From assembly GCA_005281725.1 (NCBI GenBank), contig SSBO01000012.1, forward strand, positions 16,587,865 to 16,651,864: a stretch of 64,000 nucleotides of DNA. The letters run 5' to 3'. A model generated the notes under the pieces. That model was given only the letters and a program-made list of their open reading frames with translations. It did not search any database and was not told where the DNA came from. Source of the stretch: Wuchereria bancrofti (lineage: Eukaryota > Nematoda > Chromadorea > Rhabditida > Onchocercidae). A program made the position numbers and the translations under genes. Of the stretch, positions 25,476 through 38,342 are shown in pieces (within the stretch, counting starts at the first letter, position 1; each line of letters begins with the position of its first letter).

Positions 25476-25476
25476 N
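25476..25476. other. Single-n junction between assembly pieces
   Basis: The base is n. The left side is exportin-5 intron 1; the right side is a USP16-like exon on the other strand. Sequence matching the left side continues at 38839 in the single-copy region. Confidence 0.92.
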
Positions 25477-25531
25477 CACTGAGCAAATTATACCAAATAT
25501 AATTTAAAAAATAGAAAAGTAAAAAGGTTAC

Positions 25532-28500
25532 CGTCAACAGTTTTTGCATCAGCATCATCGTCATCAAGAACGTCTTCATCACTAATATCATTACTGAGAT
25601 AAAGCCGTTCCTCAATATGATTAATCTCATCGTTATGAGGGATGATTTCATGTGATTTTCGACGTACTTTCTTAAACTTACAAAAAAATACGATACAACA
25701 GAGCAATTGAACAGGATTCAGTTTTGTTATATATATGATAGCTTAAAACTTACAGACTTCTATCAACTAAAGTATTAAATACGCAAGAACGGTTTACATA
25801 TTGCCAAAAAAAGAGTTCTCATGAATTCTCTAAAGTAGATTTAACTAACCCCTTTGCGTACATTCGCTTTTTCTTTTTTTTTCTGATATTTACTTAAGCT
25901 CATTGAAGCAGATTTGTGCATCTTATCGGTTCCATTAAATAATGTTTTGGCTGATGTTGACGGAAGAGGAAGAGAAAGATCCAAGAAATCTTCATAAGTT
26001 TTAGAAAGATGACCACAATTCGAACATTTAACTGTTTGCAAAAGTGTGCCACCAAAAACAGCATCAATAAGTGGCCTTCCACATGCTTTGAGCATGCCCT
26101 GAAACAAGGTAAGCACTTACAGTATAGTACAATTCCATCGCAGCATGTGCACGAAAAGCCATTACTATAGTTACACAATCTTGCACTCTCTACTTTATTG
26201 TAGAATTTTTTTTACAAAGGAAAATCTGCTGCAATTATGATATGTAATGATGCAATAATAAAAACTGACTTTAGCCAATAAAGAGAGTTCGCCATCCGTC
26301 AATTTAGGATTCCCATTTCTAGCTACTTTGATATATCGAGAAATAGCTTCTTTATACCGGTTAATTTCTTCCGTTCGGAGACCGTCCATTAAATACCGTA
26401 ATAATTCATGAGCATCCTGTTGCGCCCAACCACGAAAACGTGGTGCTCTAAAGCAGATGAAGTTGACAGGAAATTATAATGAAAGTACTATACTATTTGC
26501 AATTTCTATATCATTTCTGAGTTTATACAAAAAAATAGATGCGGTAATATTTCCGTTCCCAAATTTCTAATTGATGTTTTATTCGGCACAAAATAAAAGA
26601 TCTTTCATGCACAACAAGTGGCAATATTCTGAACTTCTATTTATCACCTATTTTAAAACATTAGGATAAATAATCAATGTGATATTCCTGTTAATTTAAA
26701 AAATTACAAGAATTATTTCATTATAGAACAGTGCACTAACTTCCTGGCTATCTCACTGAATAAAGAAGAAGGATGAACAGGTAGTCCAGCTTTGAAATCG
26801 CGTATGAAATTCGCAAAAATATTATTTAACGGTCCATCAAATGAAGCCAAAGACAAATATACATGTGGTACCTGCAACTGCATCGTAAACTAGTAAAAAA
26901 TAACAAAGACACTGGTCCTTCACCAAATAACAAGAAATATATGCGAACATTTATAAGGCCTTAGAATTAAATTTACTTCTAACACAGTGACTAGTTTAAA
27001 TAATTTAAAATAAAAGAAACGTCGATGAAGTACCTGGACTTGCCTGTCACCAATTAAAACTTTGTTCTGCATGAGTTCGATGTTGTCTTCTTTACCAACC
27101 AAATCGATGTACACAGCAAGAGTATGAGTATGAAGAAGGCACTGAGTTATCGAATTAAAAAAGCAAGTGTTTCCAAGATTACCGAGGCCCTGCATTGCAA
27201 AATACATATTTGACGACTTCACAACTGTACTAGGAACTTTACCTTGGTTCAAGAACGATTACTCGTAGAAAACTGATAACGAATTCCTAAGGAAAGTGTG
27301 AAACAGTAAATATATATGCATAAAATTCTAAACAATAAAGACATTCCCATAGACTTCTAATAAATTTATCTAAAAATGAATTGATTCCACAAACCTTTAC
27401 TGGAAGCAATGTTTTCTTCTCATTGTTTTTCATTTTACTTTTTGTTAAACATTTTTCGTTACTATTTTCTTTCTTTTTCGAATCAATTTCTCCAATTATT
27501 GAAGAGTTTCTTTTCGTGTTATTACTTTTCATTAACTGAGATTCTGATGGATCAGTCTTCGGTTTTGGTTTTATGAAAGAGTTATAATCACTAATAAAAG
27601 CTTTTGCTGAACCACCTTCTTCTTCAGCAACATCAATTCTTTTTTCACAGCTGAAGCACCTGAAGTTATAAACATCTCTCAATGGCATGTTTTAACTCGG
27701 TGGAAGGACCTTGTTTTACAATACGAACAACAAAAGTCCTTTAAATTTACTAAAATACAATGAAAGTACTTTTCCGATTAAGTGACATTTTCAACATCCT
27801 TTATGTAATACTTTCGTAATTTACTAAAGTGTTTTATCATATGAAAAGTTACTTGAAATATCTTCTCACTAAACACATGTGTTAATGCATTGTTCTGCCT
27901 ATGTATAAACTGCTCATAAAGATGCAAAAATAAAAAATGAATGTATAGTGCAAATTGCGGTTATCTTCAATTCTCGAATATGTAAAAATCACCGGAATTG
28001 TTTGTCTTCTACAGCAAAAAAAAGCGGATGCTCCGTGCCAGCACGCGATGCTCTAAAGTGATCTAAAGTGTGATTTTTTTCATCACAACCGGAATAGCTA
28101 CAAGTGACGCATATCCACACCTTAAATAGAGAAATATTTCAGCTAGGAAACAAACGATATTTTGCACTTAGCATTAGCTACAAAACGAGGAATAGTTATA
28201 ATTTGAATGCATTTTACTAAACAAGGTTCCAAAGATAAACCGAGAAAACAAACCGATGGTCGTTGTTCGGGTGGATCGAACCTTGCGCAGTCTTCGCAAT
28301 AATTAATTCCCACTTTCTTTTTAAAATTTCTTACTTTTTTCCGCAAGTTTGTAACTTTAAATAATCCCTTCCTGTTCTTGTGTGGACATTCTATATCCTG
28401 TCGCACTTTAGTATCTGAAAACCAAAAACCATTTAAAAAAGATTTTTATTGTGAAATGATCAGAAGGATTGCATTTTAGAAAGACTGCCCAACCGGGGAA

Positions 28501-28645
28501 AATAAGATGCCCTCAAGTTAAGCTGCCGCTAAGTTCTACTCCACAATAATTAGATGAAAAACATACCATTACATTCAACTTCTATACCAGCGGTAGGAGT
28601 GGATTCCTGCACCACTTCAGAGGAACGCTGTACGTCCTCAAACAT
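25532..28645 (-). CDS. USP16/45-like ubiquitin hydrolase, N-terminal and catalytic-Cys part (copy B)
   Basis: Uninterrupted version of the 5' two-thirds of the gene. It starts at 28645 (MFEDVQRS). The UBP zinc finger follows, with [12 protein letters not shown] near 28390 and [15 protein letters not shown] near 28110. Then come the linker near 27410-27660, the Cys box [17 protein letters not shown] near 27035-27195, the [11 protein letters not shown] exon near 26740-26875, [16 protein letters not shown] near 26265-26445, the KCSNC finger exon near 25855-26101 and the acidic exon ending at 25532. The C-terminal exons with the catalytic His and Asp are absent because the piece ends at 25476; they are at 9972-11752 and 6174-7933. 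With the other fragments the expected order of a USP16/45 protein is complete: ZnF-UBP, Cys box, finger insert, His and Asp boxes. Such enzymes cut ubiquitin from substrates such as histone H2A. Confidence 0.92.
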
Positions 28646-29093
28646 ACGACGGTGTATTCCTTCAGGCCTGCTATCGAGATTTCGGGTTACTTGAAATATT
28701 TGTCAGATGTTTAAATTTTGTTAAAGCATATCACAGTATGAGTCATATCTATCGGTTAACGTAATCTCCGCATTTCTCAGCCAGCAATATCTAAACCCCG
28801 CGACTACGGACGACAAATAGAGCATACACTTCACACTCTTTGCACTAAGGCACAAGAAAAGTCCTCGCAAAGTTGCATGAAGCGTTGCATGCACGGAACA
28901 TTGTTGCACTGTGACCCAATCTGAAACCGATCAATTGGCGCCAGTGTACAGTGGTAATGTTAAAATTGTGGTACTTGATCAAATTGTGTTACGCCATTGA
29001 TGGGTGCTCAGTGTTTGTTCAAAAATACCACTAAGAAACTTTTTTTCAGGATAAGTGAAGCTGTAATCTCAAGGCGTACAGAAAGGTGTACAA
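28646..29093. promoter_or_regulatory. Shared upstream region between divergent USP16-like and AGS-3-like genes (copy B)
   Basis: 448 bases between divergent start codons. About 150 bases (roughly 28684-28832) are absent from copy A, where flanking sequence joins at a short ttc microhomology. The extra segment contains the ccccgcgactacggacgac patch, GC-rich for this window. No specific factor site can be named. Confidence 0.5.
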
Positions 29094-32000
29094 ATGAGTG
29101 TACCACTAGCGGTGGAAGGTATGGATGCCTTGGCGCTTGCCCAGGAAGGTGAGCGGTTATGCCGCGAGAACAGCATGAAAGCAGGTTTGAATGTACACGT
29201 TTTCATAGTACCATCTGCACCATACTTCCATCCTGACTGAGCAAATCTTGTGTTGTGTCTTTATTCTCATTTTCTACTTTATAGGGATCAAATACTTGGA
29301 AATGGCATTGAAAAAAAAAATTAACCTAGGAGGACGCAGTTTGGAAGCATTGTCTGCAATTTATTCACAACTAGGAAATGCTTACTTTGTGTTGCGCATT
29401 TTCGACAGAGCACTCGAATACCATCGACATGATTTGGAAACTGCAAAGTAAGGATGGATAACATTTCTTTCAGTTCCATCTATAGCGCACAACAAAATCT
29501 CCACGTTTATGAGATTCACTGTTACTATTTCTAGATTGCTCAATGATCGTTGTGGACTGGCAAAAGCTCATGGAAATATAGCAAATACCTATAAGGCTTT
29601 GGGTGATTTTGATAGTGCTTACGAACATGCGGTTGCACATTTACGACTAGCACAGGAACTCAATGATAAAGTAAGTGCGGCATTGCTTTCAACATATAAT
29701 AAATTTTGTGGAAGATGAGTCTATTCTAGCTGTTTCCTCGACTTGCAGAGTCGCCATGTTTCTGTAGTCTATGTTGGGTTTTGTTTCGATGTTTGGCACC
29801 GACTATTTTTTTGTCATAATGATGGTTATGTTGATGATTTTAGAGCAACTGATATACATGCTGCATGATTTTTCGATTTTGTAGATTGCATTTGTTTATT
29901 TATTCTTTGTTCATTTTGACAAAATAAGCTATGCTGTGGTAATCTTTTTTTTTGGTTGCTTGTATATGAATGTAGTGACCTAAACAATAATACAAAAGTA
30001 AATTTTGTAGGATTTTTTTACACTTCTGTGGTTTTCATTTACCAAGATCCTTTGCAGGAATGTGAGGCTGGAGCTCTTTATAATGTGGCCTCTGTTTATC
30101 ACTGCCGTGCGAAAACAATAATCCATGCATCGGAACCTCTTGATAAGTCTGGGCTTCTTACAGCTAGCGATATGACAGCAACTTCACAACTTCAAGCAGC
30201 TATAAATTGTTATTTGTAAACATTTGTCGCATTAAGCTGGTGTGTAAATGAAAACTCTGTTGTGGAAGTCTACCTGTTACTTAATCGTAGACGTATCATC
30301 TGCTCCATATTTTCCTGTGCATTTCTTTTAGTCAAAAGTGTGGTTGCAGATATAGAGATCTTACTTGCATTTTACACCTAATTTGACAAAAAAAAAAAAA
30401 ACTAAAATTTGGTTTTGACAACACCAGAATTCATGCATACTTTTCTGTAGTATCAAAAGCAAAAACTAGTTTGTCAAATAGTTCTATTCCAGGCAAAATC
30501 TTCACATAGTCGAGAATATGAAAGATTTCGTTGCATGTGGTAGAACGTATGGCAATATTGGTAACAGTTATTATATGTTGGGTGATTATGCAACAGCTGT
30601 TTATTACCACAATAAAGTAAGCATATCATCGAAAAGTGTATATTAGCATTCATAGCTTGTAGTTGCGATTGTTTGCATGCAAAAAAATTTCGATCGTATT
30701 CAATGATGTCTTCTAGTTTTTTTCCAATATGTAAAGTCGACCAGTAAAGGAAATCATTTTTTGATAACTTTATTATTCGTAATTTTTATAACATAAAACA
30801 AAAAATCTATATAAAAAATAGCATAAAGCAAATAAATGAAACATTTTAAGTCTTTTACCGAATAAAATATCTTTCAGCGGCTAGACATTGCTCGACAGTA
30901 TGGTGATCGTGCAGCAATGCGACGAGCCTACACAAATCTTGGAAATGCGCATATTTTCCTTTCAGAAACGGCAAAGGCCTTGGAATATTATCGGTAATTT
31001 TTTTATTTTTTAAATGTTCATTTCTGTTATTTATAATTGTCTCCGTTGTTACCACTACTGTAGCAAAAATTCTTTAGTTTGGCACTATCAGTCGCAGCGG
31101 AACTGCATGATGAAGTAACAGAAGCACAGTGCTGTTTCAATGTCGGTAATGGTGCTGCTATATGTGGTGATCATGTAACAGGTTTGTCTAAATATTCATC
31201 TTGAAAAGATGTGCCGGCAAATATAGACCATTACAGATTTTTGTTCTCTATCCGAAGTTGTCGGTGTCATAACGTGAGATAAAAAATTCTGTTTACAATT
31301 AAGAGCTAATTTTTTCTTTATGAATTGTTAGTTGTTAGTGAATAGTTGACTGTATTTCAGCAATAGAATATCATATCCGATATTTAAAACTTGCCAGGGA
31401 TTTGGGTGATCGTGCTGCAGAATCGCGTGCATGTGCGGCGCTGGCAACAGATTTTCGAAAACAAGGAATGGTGGGAAAGGCTGTTTATTTTTATGCATTG
31501 CAAGGACAAATATCAATTGAGGTTCATTTTTGTGCATTATTTATCAATGCAGTCGAAATTTTTGCGAACTCCTGATTATTGGAAAACTGTTCGCATATTA
31601 GTTAGATTAAGATAATACTCTCAGGACTTATTTGAATTTCTTAACATAAGTACGTAATCGATCTTATTTTAAATTTTACAATTGTTTGTCGGTTATTTAT
31701 TAATTAGCCGTGTTTGCATGGGTGGTCCTACAAGGTTGTAAATGATTTTGTGTCTTCAGCACATTTCTTCGAAGTCTTCCTAAATTCTCAGTAAGCATGT
31801 TTTTCAACGTGATATTTTTTTCTGCGACACAACCAATTTCATGCTGAGAATTTTTTGAGTAAATATTCTCAAATATTTACGCTGCATTTTGGATGAAGCA
31901 AATTGCAAAGTTATATATTTGCTGTTATGATTGATTATTTTCTCAGTTTATACCAGCTGGTTTATTTTTTCCAAACCCATTAAAAATACAAATTCTTTAA

Positions 32001-35000
32001 TTTTTTCTTTTTTTGCTGTTATCGTATTTGTCCTTTTCGGCAGGTTGAATAAAATAGACGCATTTTAAACTAATCAAGAGAACTGATGAAGATTGGAGCC
32101 TTGTATGCTGAAATAATATTTCACCACAAATGAGATTCTCGGTTCTTTCCAGAAATATTAATATGGAATATTTTAGTTGTTTTTATGAATAGATAATAGA
32201 GGACATAAGGAGGAACCAGCAATGATAAAACAGTAAGTATTTCTTTAGAAATCATCGGAACTGGACATACGTTATTCTTGATACAATTTTTCCAAATTAA
32301 ATTGAATTTAGAGTATTTTCTTTGATGAACAGTTCATTAGCTGTAATACAACGATGAAGGTATGTATATAACAGCTGAAGCTACGAAGTATTCCGACTAA
32401 TTGAATTTAGTGATTTGATTTTTCTACTAACTAAGCAGGACTTAGTATGAATTAACTTTAGTAGTTATTGATTCCTTTTGAATTTTCGAAGTAAAAGTCT
32501 TTTCTAATTCTAAATTTTGATCTCAACAGATTTGCAATGTGTTTTTTCATAGTCGAAAAGTTGCTTTTGATTCACAGAAAGTAAGCTTCAGCTAGTTGGC
32601 AACGAAGTTATAGTCTTTGAACGGTTTTATATAACTGTCGCAGTAATTAGCCTGTGTGTGTTCTTGTGTTCATTTTTATAACATCATGGCTTTTATTGTA
32701 ATATTATTCTTAGGAACGTCGTAATATTTATTTGTTTTCAGAATATGTAGAATGAGATTACCAAATACTCATAAAACTCAAGCATGAATAATGGAGACGA
32801 TAAATTGTATCGCTCACTAATATCGAAGTTCTTTGAACATTTTTCTCTGAACTAGTTCATTTTGTCCAGAAGTTCATTTTGTTATATTCAGTAGAATCGT
32901 ACTTTGCTTATTTTTATAACCTAAATGAATTTCATAGGCATGTATAAAATCCTTGATTTCCAAAAATAAATAGAAATACAAAACTCTATTTTACTTTGTC
33001 ATAACTGACTCCCACCTTTCCTTTTTCTTTATTAAATTGGATTCTTTAAATTGTATTCGTCGTTTATCTTAATTTTGATTCCAAACCGTTATGTAGTATT
33101 TTTACCGGGTAGTCTCATATAGCAATATTTCTTCTAAAATCTTGTAAAAAAGTAGCACCCTATCATCACTCTTTTTGATGAACTTATCATGTTTTTACCA
33201 AATCGAAAAAACGAATAATTCATGTGTTTATAAAGATGAAATTATTTACTTAGCGATATCAGAAAGAGAAGGGTGTTATTTCATAAAACTAGAACACTTG
33301 TCATTCTCGAATTTCAGCTGGATTTTTTAGCTGTTTCACAAAAATATTTTTAGCTTGAAAATCTTTTAACATTCTTTTGCATGGTTTTTAGTATTTCAAT
33401 TTTATATTAAATTTAAACATATAAAGAAGTGATAAAATTTTTCAGTTCTGAGTTAATTTGGAATATGGTTTCTTTGGGTTCGAATTTTTTATATATGTGG
33501 GAGCTCTGTTTAAGTCATTAAAAAATATTTGAAGAAAAAAGGGTCGTATAATAAATCTAGTTCCTGAACTGATCTTCAAATTAGTCAGTTTTTTCTTTTA
33601 ATTGAATGATAGATTTCTTTTTATATTAATTTCTCTTTTCTCTAAATCAAAATGTTTGTTTCTCGTATATGATAATGCAAACTTGTCCCTATTTCTAGAA
33701 ATAACATCTACATAAGGCTTGAGTAGATGGATTTCATTATCTCTATTTGACTTTGATATGGATAACTAATAAAGTGAATAAAAAGGAAACGGCATCTCTT
33801 CATGGGAAATACAGATAGAGTAGTCGTCTGTGCAGATTGTGGAATCAACATTAGGTGTTAAAATTTTTATAAAATTGCAGATGGGCGATCGAGGGAATGA
33901 GGAAAGTGTGCGTAATTCGCTGGAAGATTTGTTAAAATCAGTAAAGAAATGGCCAATAAAGGAAGTTAACGATTTAGAAATGGATTCATCCGGTGATCCC
34001 GAACCACACAGCGCATTGGACTTGAATGCATCTTTAAAAAAACTACTCTGTGAGTCGGAGTTGACTGTGGGCTCTGGCTTTACACGTGAGCTACTTAATG
34101 TTTCAACAACAGCTATCGATAAACAGGTATTTTGTAACAGATAATATCAAAATAATGAGAAAATATTAAATTTACTTTAACTCTGTTATGTTAGCAAATT
34201 TGATATCAATTATAAGAAGTAGGATTACGAAAGCTATAAATGATTAGGATTTTGTGTGAGTAAAAATGCACTTTAACGAAGCAGTAATGCTATTTTTTTG
34301 AATTCGAGTAAAATGGTTTTTGTTCTTTGTAATACTTTAGGGTGCATGTTTATTCAGTTTTCGTAAATTTTGCTTTTTTTGCATATTTTAATAAGATATG
34401 GTATCAGTATGATCCATACATGAATTACGAAAATCTATTTGTTTTGTTCATGTAGGAGAAATGTCTCGGAAATCACTTAAGGAACTCCGCCAACGGTTAT
34501 GACCAGAGGTTATGAATAGCTCGATTTTGAAATGTTGATTTCTTTACATCGCTTCTGTTTTGTCATAATGTAGCACATGCTCTCTGCACATTTTGTTAAA
34601 GTATTCCATAAAGCCGCAGTAATTATCGTTTCCATTTATATATGAGTTGTAACTTAAATTTTTTTTTTGAAATGTATTGATTAATGGAGTATTTATTCGC
34701 GAATTAATAATGGAAATATATTTTATAAATTATCAGTCATCAGTAAACGAGTTATTTGCGTAAATACTTAACTAAATTAGATATATCCAAGAATTAATTT
34801 ACTAGCTGTAATGCCAAATCCCAATAATAAATTTGTCAAGGATAACTCCTTTTTTCGTTAACTAAAGTTTAATTAATGTAAAACATTGAGGTTTGGTTAT
34901 TTCATGAGGCGATATACTATAACTTTAATATTATTGGGATCAAATCAGGAATAACTTAGTTTGTAGGTATTTATTCCGTTCCTTGTTATAAAAGAGTGAT

Positions 35001-36866
35001 ACATGCACAAGAAAACGGTTCTTATTGAACTTAACTTTAGTGTTTTTTTTTAGGTTTTGTCTATTCACTCGATTATTTTTGCATACAGATTTGTTTTATG
35101 TTGAAAAAATATATTAACTCTAAAGTAATGGTGTTTCAGCCGATTCAGTTTGCTACCTACAACGACGATTTCTTTGAAATGGTTTCACGGTTACAATCAA
35201 AACGACTTAACGACCAGCGGTGTGATCCTATCATACTGAGCGACTTAACAAATCATTCAAAGAATGTTACTCGACAGTCGGATACAATTGCTTGTAATCC
35301 AGGTTGAGCTCTTTTCAAATGATATGGTTAAAACACTGATCTTAACTTGTTAAGATTTACCGTACTTTCATATTTATAGAATTAATAAATGATAGAATCG
35401 AGATTTTACTTTTTCTTCAGTTTTTTATTTCCGCTTCTAATCTTTTGTTCATTTTGTTGCGCGTATGTTGTGGTTGTGGATAAATTAGATGACTTTTGTT
35501 TGTCCCCTTTAATATAAATAAATACTAAAGATTATTTTCACATTTTATATACTTCCCTGTAAGGTTGTCGTGTATTTCTTTGCAGTGTGATTCATATGCT
35601 TTGAATTTTGTGATTTTTGTTAGAAGCCGAGGCACGTTTTGGGCGAAGAAATCGATTGTCGGCACTTTTTGGACGCGTTGGAAAAGCAGCAAAACGGCAA
35701 AGCTTACTAATGTCTGCATCATTTTTCCCTTCCACAACTTCGACACCTCGAACGCATGTTTCTTCTATGAAGCGACAATTGCTTGGCGATAGCGGTGATC
35801 GACTTCATAACAAATCTGCAATATGCGCATCAACATCACGTTCTTCCTCAGATGATGTAGTAGCACAGAATGCCATAGATGGCACTGATGATGCATTTGT
35901 GCAATCCGGCACCTCGCGGACCACCAAATCGCCGGAATTTCGGATTCCGGTTGCACCACCTCGAAACCGAGCTCGTTGTAACCAAGTAATTTTGCCGAAT
36001 TCCATTTCTTCGAGACAAAAAAGTTGGTTATTTCCGCTCTAGTTCTGCTTTTTCTGGTTTATATTCAACTTCATATTATGCATGTTCAATTCTGTTTTGG
36101 TATATGGTTATCCATTTAGTTTTTGGTTTTGTAGCACTTACAGAATTTTTGTTTTTGATGATTTCGTGCACAGATTTTTTTTTCTTTTTGTTGTTTATTG
36201 AAGAAAATTAGTAATGGGGTGTTTGCTGTGAGAGTACTTCGTTTTAACTTTGTAAGTGCATATATATGAAGTGTTTTAGGAAAAACAATTTTAAATATTC
36301 TGAAATTTTTTTCCAAGTTTTATGAACTACAACAGTTGGTTCAGTTTGTATTTATGCTGGCTGTATATTATAGATGGTGCTGAAGGTATGCTTGATTTAA
36401 TAGCTAGTTTGCAAGGTCGTCGAATGGAGGAACAGCGGGCGCATCTGAATGTTCAATCGGAACCAATATCATTACCAGTTAGCGGAGAAGTCGAAGACCG
36501 TAATGATAAGTAAGTTTAATTTTCTTGTTTTGGCTCTTTATATGCATTATATTCTCTTCTATCGACTTAACGTTAGAGACCTTTTAAGAAGTTTAATTTA
36601 ATGTATAGATAAATTGTATTGGTTAATAAAATTATAGTGTGGAGCAGTCAGCACCTTCACCATCACATGTGGAACGGTCACGATCGGAAGATGCTGGTAG
36701 CTTATACGAGATGGTAATTCGGAGTCAGAGGGATCGGTTGGATGAACAGCGAAGTGAACTACCGCGGACCATACCAGTGGAAGATGTCTCGCGAATAGTT
36801 ATGTCAATGCAAAAAGGACGTATCGAAACTCAACGTGCTGTGCTCACTTCAGCTTCACAAAACTGA
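29094..36866 (+). CDS. AGS-3/LGN-like G-protein regulator with TPR and GoLoco motifs (intact copy B)
   Basis: Cytoplasmic adaptor of the GPSM/Pins/AGS-3 family; family members bind G-alpha(i/o)-GDP through GoLoco motifs and link it to spindle or membrane partners through TPRs. Thirteen exons with consistent phases: 29094-29184, 29285-29447, 29535-29670, 30058-30215, 30493-30616, 30878-30993, 31078-31181, 31361-31521, 33881-34126, 35140-35302, 35624-35985, 36374-36509 and 36638-36866. The first eight encode TPRs (AIYSQLGNAYFVL; ALYNVASVYHCRAK; RTYGNIGNSYYMLGDY; RRAYTNLGNAHIFL); the last of these is diverged. After a Ser-rich linker come four GoLoco motifs near 35164-35223 (LNDQRC), 36376-36447 (MEEQRA), 36695-36761 (LDEQRS) and 36786-36843 (IETQRA). 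The fourth lacks the acidic residue before QR and may bind weakly. A basic RRNRLSALFGRVGKAAKR segment lies between GoLoco 1 and 2. The start fits a short MSVPLAVEGMDAL leader. Confidence 0.92.
33146..33837. other. Segment of about 690 bases present only in copy B (AGS-3 intron)
   Basis: In copy A, tcttgtaa is followed directly by tttgtggaatcaac (about 20600-20613). In copy B the two flanks are separated by about 690 AT-rich bases. I found no convincing terminal inverted repeats, target duplication or open frame. It may be an old non-autonomous insertion or a deletion in copy A. Confidence 0.6.
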
Positions 36867-38342
36867 ACAGCTATAAAGTTGCATATTTCTTTAGATTTTT
36901 TTTATAGCTTTCATTATTCCCCTACAGTTTTTCGGCAGAAAAAGTGATCTAATTTTTCCTCAGAAATGTGTTTCTTACAGGATAGCTTGAAGGAATAAGT
37001 GCTTTTTAAAGTTTCTTAGTCCTTTTTATTAAAATATTCTGCATTTTTTCTTTTTCTTGGCTTCTTCTTTCGTTATTTTCGTGAATTGTTCAATATGGAA
37101 ATTGATAAAAAAACATTTGAGATGAAGTCAAAACTAGAGCCGTTAACATTTACTAACTGTATGGTTGTTCATAGTCTTTGTGACTTCTTTACGATGAGGC
37201 AACTTGCACTGCTTGTGCGTCCAGATTTGGATTTCTTTCGAATTATAACTTCAAATTTTCATGATTGAGTTTAGTAAAAAAGTGCTTATACTGATTTCGC
37301 TCGCTTCTCTTCATTCTTTTGTAGTTGAATCTTGGATTTAATCTTTCTAATTATTTGTTTCGTATTAAGACAGATCATTCCAATAGAATAAATGTGCATT
37401 TTACTGAATGTGTTTACATGCTGAAGAATGCTTCTTTACTTTTCACACTAATTGCAATTTGTCATTGTCGTTTTGGTTGAAATGTTGTGCTGTGGATTTT
37501 TTTGTTTCTTGTGACTATTGGAGAAATATGGTTTGGAATGATTATGATCAATATGCATTAATACGGTCGTTGTTTTTAGAGTGTGCCAGTAGTACTACTA
37601 CCTATTGTATCAATGATTGCTAAAGACCGTGGATATTAAAATACTGATTATCAGTTACAGTTGTTTCTGTGAAATTGATTCAGTAAGACAGATATTTCAT
37701 GCATAATGAACTGATTTTGATGGGAAACATCTGTTATTTCCTCTTTCTGTTTCTTTTCCTTACGAAACGTGAGCGATCCCTTATGTTATTATACTTCAAC
37801 ATAAAAGCGAATTTTAACTTAAAACGAAGTTCTGGATGTTACATATTGGATTCCTAACCCGGGCTCGGGAGTAGAGTTGCAACAAGACGGACAATACCGC
37901 TGTAATAAATGGAAGGAAGAACAGCGGGAATGGAGTAGGATGCAAGTTAAGATTCAAATAAACATCTTGTCGGTATCGTTAGCAGGTGTTATTTTAAAGT
38001 AACTTCATTAACAGATGGGTCTGGAGGGATTAAATTTAAACGACATAAAAAATCTGCACCCCAAAAGGTAAAAAATAAAATTATATTAATGCGATTTCGA
38101 TATTCGAGTTCGGGAGAGATGTCGGTGGCGTCCTTCTATACAGTCCATTTCCACTTATTTATCCCATTCAAGTTTTGTCAGGTGTGCTTCATAGATGAGA
38201 TTTTTATGAGGGTGTATTGTCTGGAAAACATCTTTACCCTTGTATGTGATGAACTTCTGACTTAACTGTGTAAAATACAATATTAGGAGAGAGATGGTTG
38301 GATTATATTTCATAGATTATTTTAGTTAATGTGTTTATAACC
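36867..38342. other. AGS-3 to exportin-5 intergenic region
   Basis: About 1.5 kb between two plus-strand genes. The left third diverges from copy A; the rest is nearly identical to 24290-24979. It contains the possible exon pair at 37829-38067. A TTTTAG about 20 bases before the exportin-5 ATG is a plausible trans-splice acceptor. Confidence 0.5.
37829..38067 (+). other. Possible exon pair of an unidentified small gene
   Basis: Two open segments look coding by composition and splice signals. The first, about 37829-37945, includes ELQQDGQYRCNKWKEEQREW and ends at CAA|GTTAAG. The second, 38015-38067, follows an AACAG acceptor and continues in phase (MGLEGLNLNDIKNLHPK), ending at a GTAAAA donor. 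I do not recognise the protein, and found no start codon or later exon. The same pair is at about 24474-24714. It may be a small gene upstream of exportin-5 or a chance open frame; the near-identity of the two copies gives no test of selection. Confidence 0.25.

Noticed and set aside
6174..28645. Five tandem USP16 genes
   Set aside because: No piece holds both ends of the gene. Together they tile one gene with redundancy, and every break coincides with an n.
30493..30616. A frameshift in AGS-3 copy B at ATGTGGTAG
   Set aside because: Joining from 30215 with two leftover bases puts the exon in the frame QNLHIVENMKDFVACGRTYG, which is open and matches TPR proteins. The frameshift is in copy A instead.
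33470..33500. tRNA-like T-loop motif gggttcgaattt
   Set aside because: No matching acceptor stem, D-arm or anticodon arm around it.
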